A stretch of DNA of 64,000 nucleotides from Croceicoccus marinus (GTDB lineage Bacteria; Pseudomonadota; Alphaproteobacteria; Sphingomonadales; Sphingomonadaceae): the NCBI RefSeq assembly GCF_001661675.2, contig NZ_CP019602.1:1141501-1205500 (forward strand), in the 5' to 3' direction. The notes under the pieces were generated by a model. The model saw only the letters and a program-made list of their open reading frames with translations, searched no databases and was not told the origin of the DNA. This document shows, piece after piece, positions 17,867 to 26,046 of the stretch. Made by a program: the position numbers and the translations under genes. The number at the start of each line of letters is the position of its first letter. Within the stretch, counting starts at the first letter, position 1.

Positions 17867-20212
17867 TTACGCTTCAGGCGGCAGGTCAGCCTCGGCGAAA
17901 TGTAGCGATTGGCCCTTGGCCAGCGTCACGTCCATCAGACGTCCGGGCCTGCCCACTTGCCATGCCCCGTCCGCGTCGGCGTTCAGCACTGCGTCGGTGA
18001 TGCGGCCATCGCGCCATGCCAGGTCGACCCGGCAGCCGCCGCGGGCGCGAAGGCCCCTTACCGAACCTTCGCTCCACGCCGCCGGCAGGGCGGGCAGCAG
18101 GAGGATCGTGTCGCGGTGGCTCTGCATCAGCATCTCGGCGATGGCGCGGGTGCCGCCGAAATTGCCGTCGATCTGGAACGGGGGATGGGCGTCGAACATG
18201 TTCGGATAGGTGCGGCCCGGTCCCAGCAGGAACGCCAGCACGTCATGCGCTCGGTCCCCCTCGCGCAGGCGGGCGCGCAGGTTGATGCGCCAGGCGGTGG
18301 CCCAGCCCGTCGATTCGTCGCCGCGCAATTCCAGCGAACGGCGCGCCGCTGCGGCCAGGGCGGGGGTGGCGGCCGGATCGATCTGCGCGCTGGGGAACAG
18401 CGCATAGAGGTGCGAGACATGGCGGTGGTCGGGTTCGGGCGCGCTTGCATCCCAATCCTCGCGCCATTCCTGCAGCTGGCCCTGCGCGCCGATGCGATCG
18501 GGCGCCAGACGGCCGCGGGTCTGCATGATCTCTGCCGCGAATGGCGCATCGATGCCCAGTATCTGCGCCGCGCTGGCGGTCTGCCGGAACAGATCGCGCA
18601 GGATCTGCTGGTCCATCGCCGGACCGGCACAGATCGCGGCACCTTCGGGGTGGCGGTTCTCGGGCGAGATCGAGGGATTGGTCACCAGGTAGCCGGTCGC
18701 CGGATCGGTCTGCAGCGTATCGAGGAAGAACAGCGCCGCGCCCCGCATCACCGGATAGACGCCGGCGAGAAAATCGGTGTCGCGGCTATAGTCGTAATGG
18801 TCCCACAGATGCGTGCAGAGCCAGGCGCCTCCGGTCGGCCACATGCCCCATTGCGCGCCGTCGATCGGGGCGGTCGCTCGCCACAGATCGGTGTTGTGAT
18901 GGCAGACCCAGCCCCGCACGCCATACATCGTGCGCGCGGTATGTTCGCCGGTGACCGCAAGTTCGCGCACCATGCGGACCAGCGGCTCGACACACTCGGG
19001 CAGGCCGGTCACTTCCGCCGGCCAGTAGTTCATCTCGGTATTGATGTTGACGGTGTATTTCGATTCCCACGGCGGCTCGTTCTCGGCATTCCAGATGCCC
19101 TGCAGATTGGCGGGCTGCGTTCCGGGCCGCGACGAGGCGATCAGCAGATAGCGCCCATAATCGAAATACAGCCGGGCGAGGTCCGGGTCGTCCTGCAGGT
19201 CCTCGGCTTCGATACGGGCATCGGTGGGCCGATCCGCGGCGGCGGTGCGGCCAAGATCGAGGGATACGCGGCGGAACAGGCGGCGATGTTCGGCGACCGC
19301 ATCCGCGCGCAGATCATCGTAACCGATGGCAGAGGCCTGCCGGATCGCGGCGTCGACCAGCGCGACCGGGTCCGCGCCGGTGTCGTCGAACCGGCGGAAA
19401 CTGGTCGCCATCGCCAGCAGCAGCGTGACCTGCGTCGCGCCCCTCAGGCTGAGCCGGTCGCCGTGCGGGGCGATTGTGCCGTCGCTTTGGACCCGGACCC
19501 GGCCGGCAAGTTGCAGAACTCCGTCGATGCCGGCGCGACCTGCATTGTGCCCGGTCAGCAGCAGCGTATCGCCGCCAGCCTCCACGCGCATGCCGGGTTG
19601 TTCGCTTGCCAGAACGACGTCGAGGTCGAAGGGCACCTGCGCGGCGATGCGCATGGCGATGACATCGCCTTGCGGGGATGCGAACATCTCGCGGCTTTGC
19701 GCGGCGCCATCGCGGGTGAAAGCGACGCGGGCGAGGGCGGAATCGAGGTCCAGCTCGCGCACATAGTCCTGCACCTCGCCCGATGCGCCGGGAAAGGACA
19801 GAAGTAGATCGCCGAATGATTGATAGGCCATCTGCGTCCGGGGAACGCCGATCAGCTTCGCATCGGCCAGCGCCTCGGCCTCTGCGAAGCGATCCTGTTC
19901 GACAAGGCGGCGCACCAGGGGCAGCGCGTCCAGCGCCTGCGGGTTGACCGGGTCATAGGGCCCGCCCGTCCACAGCGTGTCCTCGTTGAGTTGCAAGCGT
20001 TCCTGGTCCGCTGCGCCGAAGATCATCGCCCCCAGCCGGCCATTGCCGATCGGAAGCGCTTCGATCCACTCGCGCGCGGGCTGGCGGTACCACAGCCGCG
20101 ATGCGCCCGGCGCGGGCGAGGCGGCCGATGCCTGCCCCGCCAATCGCGACGCGGCGGCCGCTGCCGCAGCGCCCGCCATCAGCGAGCGCCGCGTCAGGTG
20201 GAACAGCGTCAC
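17867..20212 (-). CDS. Glycoside hydrolase family 95 (alpha-L-fucosidase/galactosidase type)
   Basis: The 781-residue protein starts with a Tat-like signal (TRRSLMAGAAAAAAA). The GH95 landmarks follow in order: LPIGNGRLGAMIFG, LNEDTLWTGGPYDP, NLQGIWN, NINTEMNYWPAEV, the acid in QLQEWREDWD and the base aspartate in QIDGNFGGTRAIAEML. GH95 enzymes release alpha-linked L-fucose or L-galactose from side chains, probably in the periplasm here. The start is GTG 20212, 7 nt after the GH51 stop, so the two form an operon. Confidence 0.93.
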   Translation of the reverse strand: MTLFHLTRRSLMAGAAAAAAASRLAGQASAASPAPGASRLWYRQPAREWIEALPIGNGRLGAMIFGAADQERLQLNEDTLWTGGPYDPVNPQALDALPLVRRLVEQDRFAEAEALADAKLIGVPRTQMAYQSFGDLLLSFPGASGEVQDYVRELDLDSALARVAFTRDGAAQSREMFASPQGDVIAMRIAAQVPFDLDVVLASEQPGMRVEAGGDTLLLTGHNAGRAGIDGVLQLAGRVRVQSDGTIAPHGDRLSLRGATQVTLLLAMATSFRRFDDTGADPVALVDAAIRQASAIGYDDLRADAVAEHRRLFRRVSLDLGRTAAADRPTDARIEAEDLQDDPDLARLYFDYGRYLLIASSRPGTQPANLQGIWNAENEPPWESKYTVNINTEMNYWPAEVTGLPECVEPLVRMVRELAVTGEHTARTMYGVRGWVCHHNTDLWRATAPIDGAQWGMWPTGGAWLCTHLWDHYDYSRDTDFLAGVYPVMRGAALFFLDTLQTDPATGYLVTNPSISPENRHPEGAAICAGPAMDQQILRDLFRQTASAAQILGIDAPFAAEIMQTRGRLAPDRIGAQGQLQEWREDWDASAPEPDHRHVSHLYALFPSAQIDPAATPALAAAARRSLELRGDESTGWATAWRINLRARLREGDRAHDVLAFLLGPGRTYPNMFDAHPPFQIDGNFGGTRAIAEMLMQSHRDTILLLPALPAAWSEGSVRGLRARGGCRVDLAWRDGRITDAVLNADADGAWQVGRPGRLMDVTLAKGQSLHFAEADLPPEA

Positions 20213-20219
20213 CGCGCCC

Positions 20220-21824
20220 TCACCGCAGTTGCAGGACGACGATGGACTTTGCGGGCAGCGTGGCGGTGACGGTTCCGCGCGATACCCGTGCGCCGGTGAA
20301 GGCGGTGGGGGTGACGACTTCGGGGTTTTCGAAGTCGTTGTGCGCGTCCATCGCGCGGGCGGTCAGGATACGGCCCGTGGCGCCGGCGGGGTTCACGCCG
20401 TCGAGCGCGATGGTCACCGGATGGGCGTTGTTCGGGTCGATATTGACCAGCGCCAGATGCACCTGCCCGTCGGTGCCGCGCACCGCCGACACGTTGACCG
20501 CCGGGATCGACACGTCGTCCTTTTCATACATCGGCGCGGTGACGTCCACCGGAAGGGCGGTCGCGCCCTGCCACGGTTCGTACATGTCGAACACGTGATA
20601 GGTCGGCGTCTTCACCATGCGCGGACCGTCGGTCAGCAGCATCGCCTGCAGCACGTTCACCATCTGCGCGATGGCGGCCATCTTCACCCGCTCGGCATGC
20701 TTGGTGAAGATGTTGATGTTGAGCGCGGCGACCATCGCGTCGCGCAGGCTGTTCTGCTGCTGCAGGAAGCCCGGGTTGGTGCCCGGCGCGGGATCGTACC
20801 AGGTGCCCCATTCGTCGACCGCCAGCATCACGCGCTGTTCGGGATCGTACTTGTCCATGATCGCGGAATGGCGGGTGATGAACTCGTCCATCTCCATCGT
20901 GTGGTCGAGCGTGGATGCCCATTCGCTTTCGGGGAAGCCCAGCGCGGGGCCCTTGTCCTCCCAGGTCGCGTCGCGCGGGCGGGTATAGAAATGCAGCGCC
21001 AGCCCGTCGATCAGCTTGCCCGAGATCTTCATCATCGTCTCGGTCCACTCATAGTTGGAATCCGACGGGCCGCTGGCGATCTTGAGCATCTCGCCCGTGC
21101 CGGGCTTGGTGAAGGTGACGAAGCGATTGGTCAGGTCCGCGGCATATTCGGCGCGCATGTTGCCGCCGCAGCCCCACAGCTCGTTGCCGATGCCCAGGTA
21201 ATCGACCGTCCAGGCATCCTCGTGCCCGTTGGCCGCACGCTCGCGCGCCAGCGCGGTCGTGCCCGCGGGCGCGGTCATGTACTCGACCCACTGCGAGGCT
21301 TCGGCGGGGGTCCCGCTGCCGAGATTGACCGAGACATAGGTGCGCGCGCCCAGCCGCTGGGCAAAGCCCATGAACTCGTGCGTGCCGAAGCTGTTGTCCT
21401 CGTTCACGCCGCCCCAGTTGGTGTTGATCTTGACCGGGCGGTCCTCACGCGGGCCGATGCCGTCGCGCCAGTGATATTCGTCGGCGAAGCAGCCGCCGGG
21501 CCAGCGCACCATGGGCACGTTGATGTCCTTCAGTGCCTGCAGCACGTCGGTGCGATAGCCGCCGTCGTTGGGGATGGGCGAATCCTCGCCCACCCAGACG
21601 CCGCCATAGATCCCGGTGCCCAGATGCTCCATGAACTGGCCGAACACGTCGGGATGCACCTGCGCGCCCGGCTGGTCCGCCTCCACCGTCACCACCGCGC
21701 CCTCGCCAGCGGCGCGCAGCTGGGCCTGCGCCTGCGCCGACAGCGGGGCGGCCGCCAGCGCCAAGGCAAGCCCGGTTGCAAGGCGCCGCATCGGCAACGG
21801 AAAAGCAGTGTCGAGCATGGTCAC
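20220..21824 (-). CDS. Alpha-L-arabinofuranosidase, GH51
   Basis: The 534-residue secreted enzyme (signal around residues 13-34, ending SAQAQA) cuts arabinofuranosyl side chains from arabinan or arabinoxylan. The acid/base Glu215 sits in GIGNELWG and the nucleophile Glu338 in AVDEWGTW. The early block FGQFMEHLGTGIYGGVWVG and RWPGGCFADEYHWRDGIG are diagnostic. Start GTG 21824 has AGGGGA 6 nt upstream; ATG 21818 is the alternative. It is the first gene of the GH51-GH95 pair. Confidence 0.94.
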   Translation of the reverse strand: MTMLDTAFPLPMRRLATGLALALAAAPLSAQAQAQLRAAGEGAVVTVEADQPGAQVHPDVFGQFMEHLGTGIYGGVWVGEDSPIPNDGGYRTDVLQALKDINVPMVRWPGGCFADEYHWRDGIGPREDRPVKINTNWGGVNEDNSFGTHEFMGFAQRLGARTYVSVNLGSGTPAEASQWVEYMTAPAGTTALARERAANGHEDAWTVDYLGIGNELWGCGGNMRAEYAADLTNRFVTFTKPGTGEMLKIASGPSDSNYEWTETMMKISGKLIDGLALHFYTRPRDATWEDKGPALGFPESEWASTLDHTMEMDEFITRHSAIMDKYDPEQRVMLAVDEWGTWYDPAPGTNPGFLQQQNSLRDAMVAALNINIFTKHAERVKMAAIAQMVNVLQAMLLTDGPRMVKTPTYHVFDMYEPWQGATALPVDVTAPMYEKDDVSIPAVNVSAVRGTDGQVHLALVNIDPNNAHPVTIALDGVNPAGATGRILTARAMDAHNDFENPEVVTPTAFTGARVSRGTVTATLPAKSIVVLQLR

Positions 21825-21895
21825 GAAAATCCCCTCGCAAATAATCCGCGCCCGCTGCGGGGGCCGGTCATCGGGCGCATAGATTGCCCTTGTAT

Positions 21896-21906
21896 TTGTA
21901 GGAGTA
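21896..21906 (+). promoter_or_regulatory. Shared 11-bp intergenic word TTGTAGGAGTA, copy 2
   Basis: It lies in the divergent region between GH51 and the beta-helix gene and is identical to 13165-13175. In both places TTGC precedes it and a TTC follows shortly after. Role unknown; it could be part of a promoter or a regulator site. Confidence 0.4.
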
Positions 21907-21976
21907 GTTCAGCCATGCTGGCATCGTCAAGGCAATAGGTCGCTGGAACAGGCGATCGCGGCAAGCAGGGTGATGG

Positions 21977-24079
21977 ATGCGCAAATCGGCTATGGTGTTG
22001 TTCGGCTCGGCTTGTCTGTGGGTCACGCCGTCGATGGCGCAGGCGGGGGACGTGCCCGACCTGCCGGTGTTTGCATCGCCCGAACGCGATCCGTCCGCGC
22101 ATCTGTCGATCGTCATCCCGATCCGGCCCGAGGCGGAACCGGTCGTGCTGCATGTCACGCCCGATGGGTCGGATGCGGGCGACGGGACGGCGCAGTCTCC
22201 GGTGGCCACATTTGAGCGGGCGCAGGAACTTGTCAGGACACTGAACGGGACGCGTGACGTCACCGTTCGGGTCGCGGCAGGCGCCTATCGCCTCGACAGG
22301 CCGCTGCGCTTTGCAGCGGTCGACGGCGGCCGCAACGGGCATGTCGTTCGCTGGGAAGGCGAGGAGGGTGCATATCCCGTCATATCGGGCGGTGTACCGG
22401 TTACCGGATGGACGGCGGTGGATGCGGCCGAACATATCTGGCGCGCGGACATTCCCAAGGGCGCCGACCCCCGGCAGCTCAGCGTCGACGGGCAGCTCGC
22501 GCCGCGTGCGCGGATAGAGATCCCGCGCTCCGCCGTAAGGTTCGAGACCTGGGGCCTGCAGATCCTGGACCCGGAATGGCGGGCGCTGGCGCAACTGGCG
22601 GACCAGGACCGGATCGAGGTGGAGGGCATGAGCTGGTTCACCCACCGCCATGCCATGGTCGACCGGATCGAGGGCGACCGGATCGTGATGCAGCAGCCGG
22701 GCTGGCGGAACAATCTGGTCGGGTATGACACGCTGGCCCGCCCGATCTCGAAAGAGGTCGCCAGGCTTTTCCTAGTCAATTCGCGGGCGTTCCTGCGCGA
22801 GGCGGGGCAATGGCATGCCGATCCGGCGCAGGGGCATCTCTATTACCGGGCGGCCGAAGGGCAGGACGTCAATCGCAGCCTTGTCGAGATGCCGGTGCTG
22901 GAACATCTGGTCTCGATCGGGGGCACCATCGACGATCCGGTTCGCGACCTGCAGTTTCGCGGCCTGGATTTCCGGCACACCAGCTGGCTGCAGCCGTCCG
23001 GTAACGAGGGATATGCCAGCCAGCAGAGCGGCTCGTACATCTCGGGCGAGCTGGCCGGCTATCCCGCCGATCCGATCCGCGACTGCAGCTGGGGCTGCCC
23101 CGCTTTCGAGAAGCGGCGCAACCATTGGCAGCAGCAGCCCGCCGCGATCCAGCTGTCCGCCGCAACGCGGGTGGTGTTCGACGACAATCGCTTCTCGCAG
23201 CTGGGCCAGATCGCGCTGGGCATCGGCAACAACCCCGAAGCGCACGAGACCGGCGTCGGGCTGGGCACCACCGCGATCGAGGTGACGCGCAATCGCTTCA
23301 CCGATCTTGCCGGCGGCGCGATCATGGTCGGCGGCATCGTCCGCGACGCGCACCATCCCTCGCGCCCCGAACTGGGCGTGCGGGACATATTGATACGCGA
23401 CAATCTGGTGTCGAACATCTCGCACGACTACAAGGAGCAGGCCGCGATCCTCGTCACCTATGCGACGGGGGCGATCATCATGAACAACGACATTTCCGAC
23501 GCGCCCTATGACGGGATCGACGTGGGCTGGGGCTGGGGGATCAACGATCCGGGGGGCAGCCCGGAATATTACCGCTGGCACCGCTCATACTACGACGATC
23601 CCGAAAACCTGATCTATGACACGCCGACGATCCTGCGCGACACGGTGATCGTCGGTAATCGGGTGGGGCGCGTGAAACAATGGTTTCCCGATGGCGGTGC
23701 GATCTATCACCTGTCCGCCGATCCCGGTGCGCTGATCGCCCGCAATTACGTCTATGACGTGCGCGGTACCGGCGGCATCGCGATCTATCTCGACGAGGGG
23801 TCGCGCCATGTGACGGTGCGCGAGAATGTGATCGACCGCGTTGGCGGGGTGTGGCTGAACCTCAATTCACAGGACGCGATCGCGCCGCGGCGAACGGCGC
23901 TCGACAATACGGCCACCGGCAACTGGTACAACTCGGGCCGACTGCAGGGGAACTGGACGCCCTTTCTGAACAACCGCGCCGAAGGTAACATCGAGGTCGA
24001 GGGGCAGGAGTGGCCTGCCGAAGCGCAAGCGGTGATCGACGATAGCGGAGTGCGGCCGGTGGAGGACGCGGGCGAATAG
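21977..24079 (+). CDS. Secreted right-handed beta-helix protein, polysaccharide-active type
   Basis: The 700-residue protein has a signal peptide (SACLWVTPSMAQA). An N-terminal part starts with HVTPDGSDAGDGTAQSPVATFERAQELV, of the kind found in pectate-lyase-like enzymes, and parallel beta-helix repeats follow (VTRNRFTDLAGGAIMVG, IRDNLVSNISHDY, MNNDISDAPYDGIDVG, VRENVIDRVGGVWLN). It is probably a lyase or glycosidase acting on plant polysaccharide, but no catalytic residue can be assigned. It is divergent from the GH51-GH95 operon and carries copy 2 of the 11-bp word upstream. Confidence 0.75.
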   Translation: MRKSAMVLFGSACLWVTPSMAQAGDVPDLPVFASPERDPSAHLSIVIPIRPEAEPVVLHVTPDGSDAGDGTAQSPVATFERAQELVRTLNGTRDVTVRVAAGAYRLDRPLRFAAVDGGRNGHVVRWEGEEGAYPVISGGVPVTGWTAVDAAEHIWRADIPKGADPRQLSVDGQLAPRARIEIPRSAVRFETWGLQILDPEWRALAQLADQDRIEVEGMSWFTHRHAMVDRIEGDRIVMQQPGWRNNLVGYDTLARPISKEVARLFLVNSRAFLREAGQWHADPAQGHLYYRAAEGQDVNRSLVEMPVLEHLVSIGGTIDDPVRDLQFRGLDFRHTSWLQPSGNEGYASQQSGSYISGELAGYPADPIRDCSWGCPAFEKRRNHWQQQPAAIQLSAATRVVFDDNRFSQLGQIALGIGNNPEAHETGVGLGTTAIEVTRNRFTDLAGGAIMVGGIVRDAHHPSRPELGVRDILIRDNLVSNISHDYKEQAAILVTYATGAIIMNNDISDAPYDGIDVGWGWGINDPGGSPEYYRWHRSYYDDPENLIYDTPTILRDTVIVGNRVGRVKQWFPDGGAIYHLSADPGALIARNYVYDVRGTGGIAIYLDEGSRHVTVRENVIDRVGGVWLNLNSQDAIAPRRTALDNTATGNWYNSGRLQGNWTPFLNNRAEGNIEVEGQEWPAEAQAVIDDSGVRPVEDAGE

Positions 24080-24121
24080 CCTTCCGGGCGGGCATTGCGC
24101 CCTGGTCGCCGGTCGGTCCTG

Positions 24122-24161
24122 TTCGCCGGTCCGCCCTATTCGCCGGTCCGCCCTATTCGCC
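24122..24161. repeat. 17-bp tandem repeat, 2.3 copies
   Basis: The unit TTCGCCGGTCCGCCCTA occurs at 24122-24138 and 24139-24155, followed by a partial copy. It spans the stop codon (24153-24155) of the minus-strand gene. The duplication thus copied the end of the gene and could change its reading end if it slipped. Confidence 0.8.
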
Positions 24162-24818
24162 ATCCGGGGCGGGCGGGTCCGCTCCGTCCATTCCGAACAG
24201 TCCGATCAGGATCGGTTCGCCTTCGCCGGGGCCGCCGGGTCCGGCGATGTCTTCCGCCAGGATCTGCCACAAGCCGTTTTCCGGCGCGAACAGCAGGCGA
24301 TAGCGCCCCCCGTCGGCATCGATCCGCAACCTGACGCGCTTGTCGAACGAGCCGGGAAGGGCGGTCGTATAGATCAGCCTGCCCGCCGGAGAGCTTGCAT
24401 CGCCATTGCGCAGGCGCACGGCGACCAGATCGGCCGGCTCGATACGCTCCACCTGAATGCTGATCCATTGCGCGGGACCGGCATGCGCCGCCAGACCGGC
24501 GATATCGCCTTCCCCCAGCGCGGCATAGTCGAGCAGGGTGGACGCGGAATATTCACCGGTCGCCACATCCCGCCCGATCATGGTGGGTGCTGACCCCGAA
24601 ATCGGTTCGCGGCCCGTTGCGATCAGCAGCCGGTCATCGTCCAGCCGTGCCCAGTCCGGCGCCTGTTCCATCAGCGGTGCCAGCCCCGTCGCCGATACGG
24701 GCTCCGACGCGGGAGCTGTTGCCGATATGTCGAGCCATTCGAAGGCGGCGACCGGACCGTCCTGCGCCGCGGCGGGCGCCGCCAGTCCCAGGGCGGCGAT
24801 CAGGGCAAGATATCTCAT
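24153..24818 (-). CDS. Stand-alone GH43-type C-terminal beta-sandwich domain, secreted
   Basis: The 221-residue protein has a signal peptide (MRYLALIAALGLAAPAAAQ). The rest resembles only the concanavalin-like C-terminal domain of GH43 beta-xylosidases: LLIATGREPISGSAPTMIGR, then a strand-rich body with IAGLAAHAGPAQWISI and the RVRLRIDADGGRYRLLFAPENG block. In GH43 xylosidases this domain helps to close the active site. Its ATG overlaps the stop of the upstream GH43 gene by 4 nt (ATGA), so a split two-chain enzyme is likely. No catalytic residues of its own are seen. Confidence 0.72.
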   Translation of the reverse strand: MRYLALIAALGLAAPAAAQDGPVAAFEWLDISATAPASEPVSATGLAPLMEQAPDWARLDDDRLLIATGREPISGSAPTMIGRDVATGEYSASTLLDYAALGEGDIAGLAAHAGPAQWISIQVERIEPADLVAVRLRNGDASSPAGRLIYTTALPGSFDKRVRLRIDADGGRYRLLFAPENGLWQILAEDIAGPGGPGEGEPILIGLFGMDGADPPAPDGE

Positions 24819-25882
24819 GGCAGCGGCAATATGCCGGTTTCGGTCTGCGTGACCGGATTGATCAGGCCGTCCTCGTCGAATGTCATGCGCTCGACAGCGA
24901 CCGCGCGGCGGCCAAGCCCGCCCTCCAGATCGCCGACGTCGAGCGTGCCGACATGGTAGAACAGATACCATTCGCCTTTGAACTCGGCGATGCCGGGATG
25001 GATCGTGAAGCTGTTGGCAGCCGCGCCCGTAATCTCGCCGCGCCAGGTCCATGGCCCGGTGATCGCCGGCGCGGTGGCATAGGAAATACGCTCGTCAGGG
25101 CTGATCGTCTTGTCCATGCTGGCATAGGCGAGATAATACATGTCGCCGCGCTTGAAGATCCACGGACCTTCCTCGAAATCGGGCAGTTCGATCTGCCGGA
25201 TCGGTCCGTCGAAGCTGATCATGTCGGGCGCAAGCTTTGCCATGTAGATATTGGCGTTGCCCCAGATCAGCCAGCTGATGCCGTCCTCCTCGGTCCAGAC
25301 GGTCGGGTCGATGTCGTCCCAGCTATGCGGTCCCTGCGTATCCTCGTTGCGGACCAGCGCGCTACCCTTGGCGTCGCGGAACGGGCCGAGCGGATTGTCG
25401 GCCACCGCCACGCCGATCGCCTTGCCTTGCGATCCCTGCTCCGGATCATGCTCGACCGCGGTGTAGAACCAGAACCTGCCGTCCTTCTCGGTCACCTGGC
25501 TGGCCCACGCATCGCGTGAGACCCAGCTGAAATCGGTGGGCTGCATGACCGGGCCATGCGCGGTCCAGGTCTTCATGTCCTTGGTGGAAAAGGCCAGCCA
25601 TTCGGTGATGTTGAACATCTGCCCCTCGGCCGCCTCGTCATGGCCGACATAGAGATACAGCGTGTCGCCGACCACCAGAGGGGCCGGATCGGCGGTATGC
25701 AGATCGCGGAACAGAGGGTTGCCGGTGTACTGATAGGTCGTTGCCGTGGCTGGAGCCGCGGTGGCTGGAGCCGCGGTGGCCGGGACCGCGCCAGCGGTCG
25801 GAGCCGCCTGATCGATCGCAGCGCATCCCGGCAGCGCCGCGACGGCGGCAAGCCCGAATATGGCTGAACGAAATCCTGTCAT
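24815..25882 (-). CDS. Glycoside hydrolase family 43 lipoprotein
   Basis: The 355-residue protein has a lipobox (VAALPGCAA), then an Ala/Pro/Thr linker with ATAAPATAAPATA repeats. The five-bladed GH43 propeller follows: base Asp in HTADPAPLVVGDTLYLYVG (DPAPLVV), pKa-modulating Asp in WDDIDPTVW and acid Glu in FEEGPWIFKRGDMYYL (EEGPW). Family activities are xylosidase and arabinofuranosidase. ATG 25882 has GGGGA 5 nt upstream. It is the promoter-proximal gene of a pair with the detached C-terminal domain. Confidence 0.88.
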   Translation of the reverse strand: MTGFRSAIFGLAAVAALPGCAAIDQAAPTAGAVPATAAPATAAPATATTYQYTGNPLFRDLHTADPAPLVVGDTLYLYVGHDEAAEGQMFNITEWLAFSTKDMKTWTAHGPVMQPTDFSWVSRDAWASQVTEKDGRFWFYTAVEHDPEQGSQGKAIGVAVADNPLGPFRDAKGSALVRNEDTQGPHSWDDIDPTVWTEEDGISWLIWGNANIYMAKLAPDMISFDGPIRQIELPDFEEGPWIFKRGDMYYLAYASMDKTISPDERISYATAPAITGPWTWRGEITGAAANSFTIHPGIAEFKGEWYLFYHVGTLDVGDLEGGLGRRAVAVERMTFDEDGLINPVTQTETGILPLP

Positions 25883-25915
25883 CACAATCCCCAACGCTTC
25901 GTTGTTCTTTGCGAC

Positions 25916-25943
25916 CTTTTAGTCGGACAAGTCGATCTGTCAA
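25916..25943 (-). promoter_or_regulatory. Candidate sigma-70 promoter of the GH43 pair
   Basis: On the minus strand TTGACA (25943-25938), a 16-nt spacer and TAAAAG (25921-25916) lie 34 nt before the GH43 start. The -35 is a perfect match to consensus and the -10 is weak, which would suit a regulated promoter. Confidence 0.45.
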
Positions 25944-25984
25944 AGCGTCATCGGCGACCCGGGGCCAGGGACATCGCGCGTACC

Positions 25985-26024
25985 CAAAAAAGAAGGGCCG
26001 GGCGCTGAGGGGAGCGCCCGGCCC
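25985..26024 (-). terminator. Intrinsic terminator of the carbonic anhydrase-SulP operon
   Basis: On the minus strand a perfect 12-bp stem (GGGCCGGGCGCT with AGCGCCCGGCCC, 6-nt loop) is followed by TTCTTTTTT. It lies 22 nt after the SulP stop. Confidence 0.93.
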
Positions 26025-26046
26025 AGGGGACAATGGACCGCCTATG

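Noticed and set aside
25741..25784. Repeated GTGGCTGGAGCCGCG units as a regulatory repeat
   Set aside because: They encode the Ala/Pro/Thr linker of the GH43 lipoprotein, which explains the repetition.
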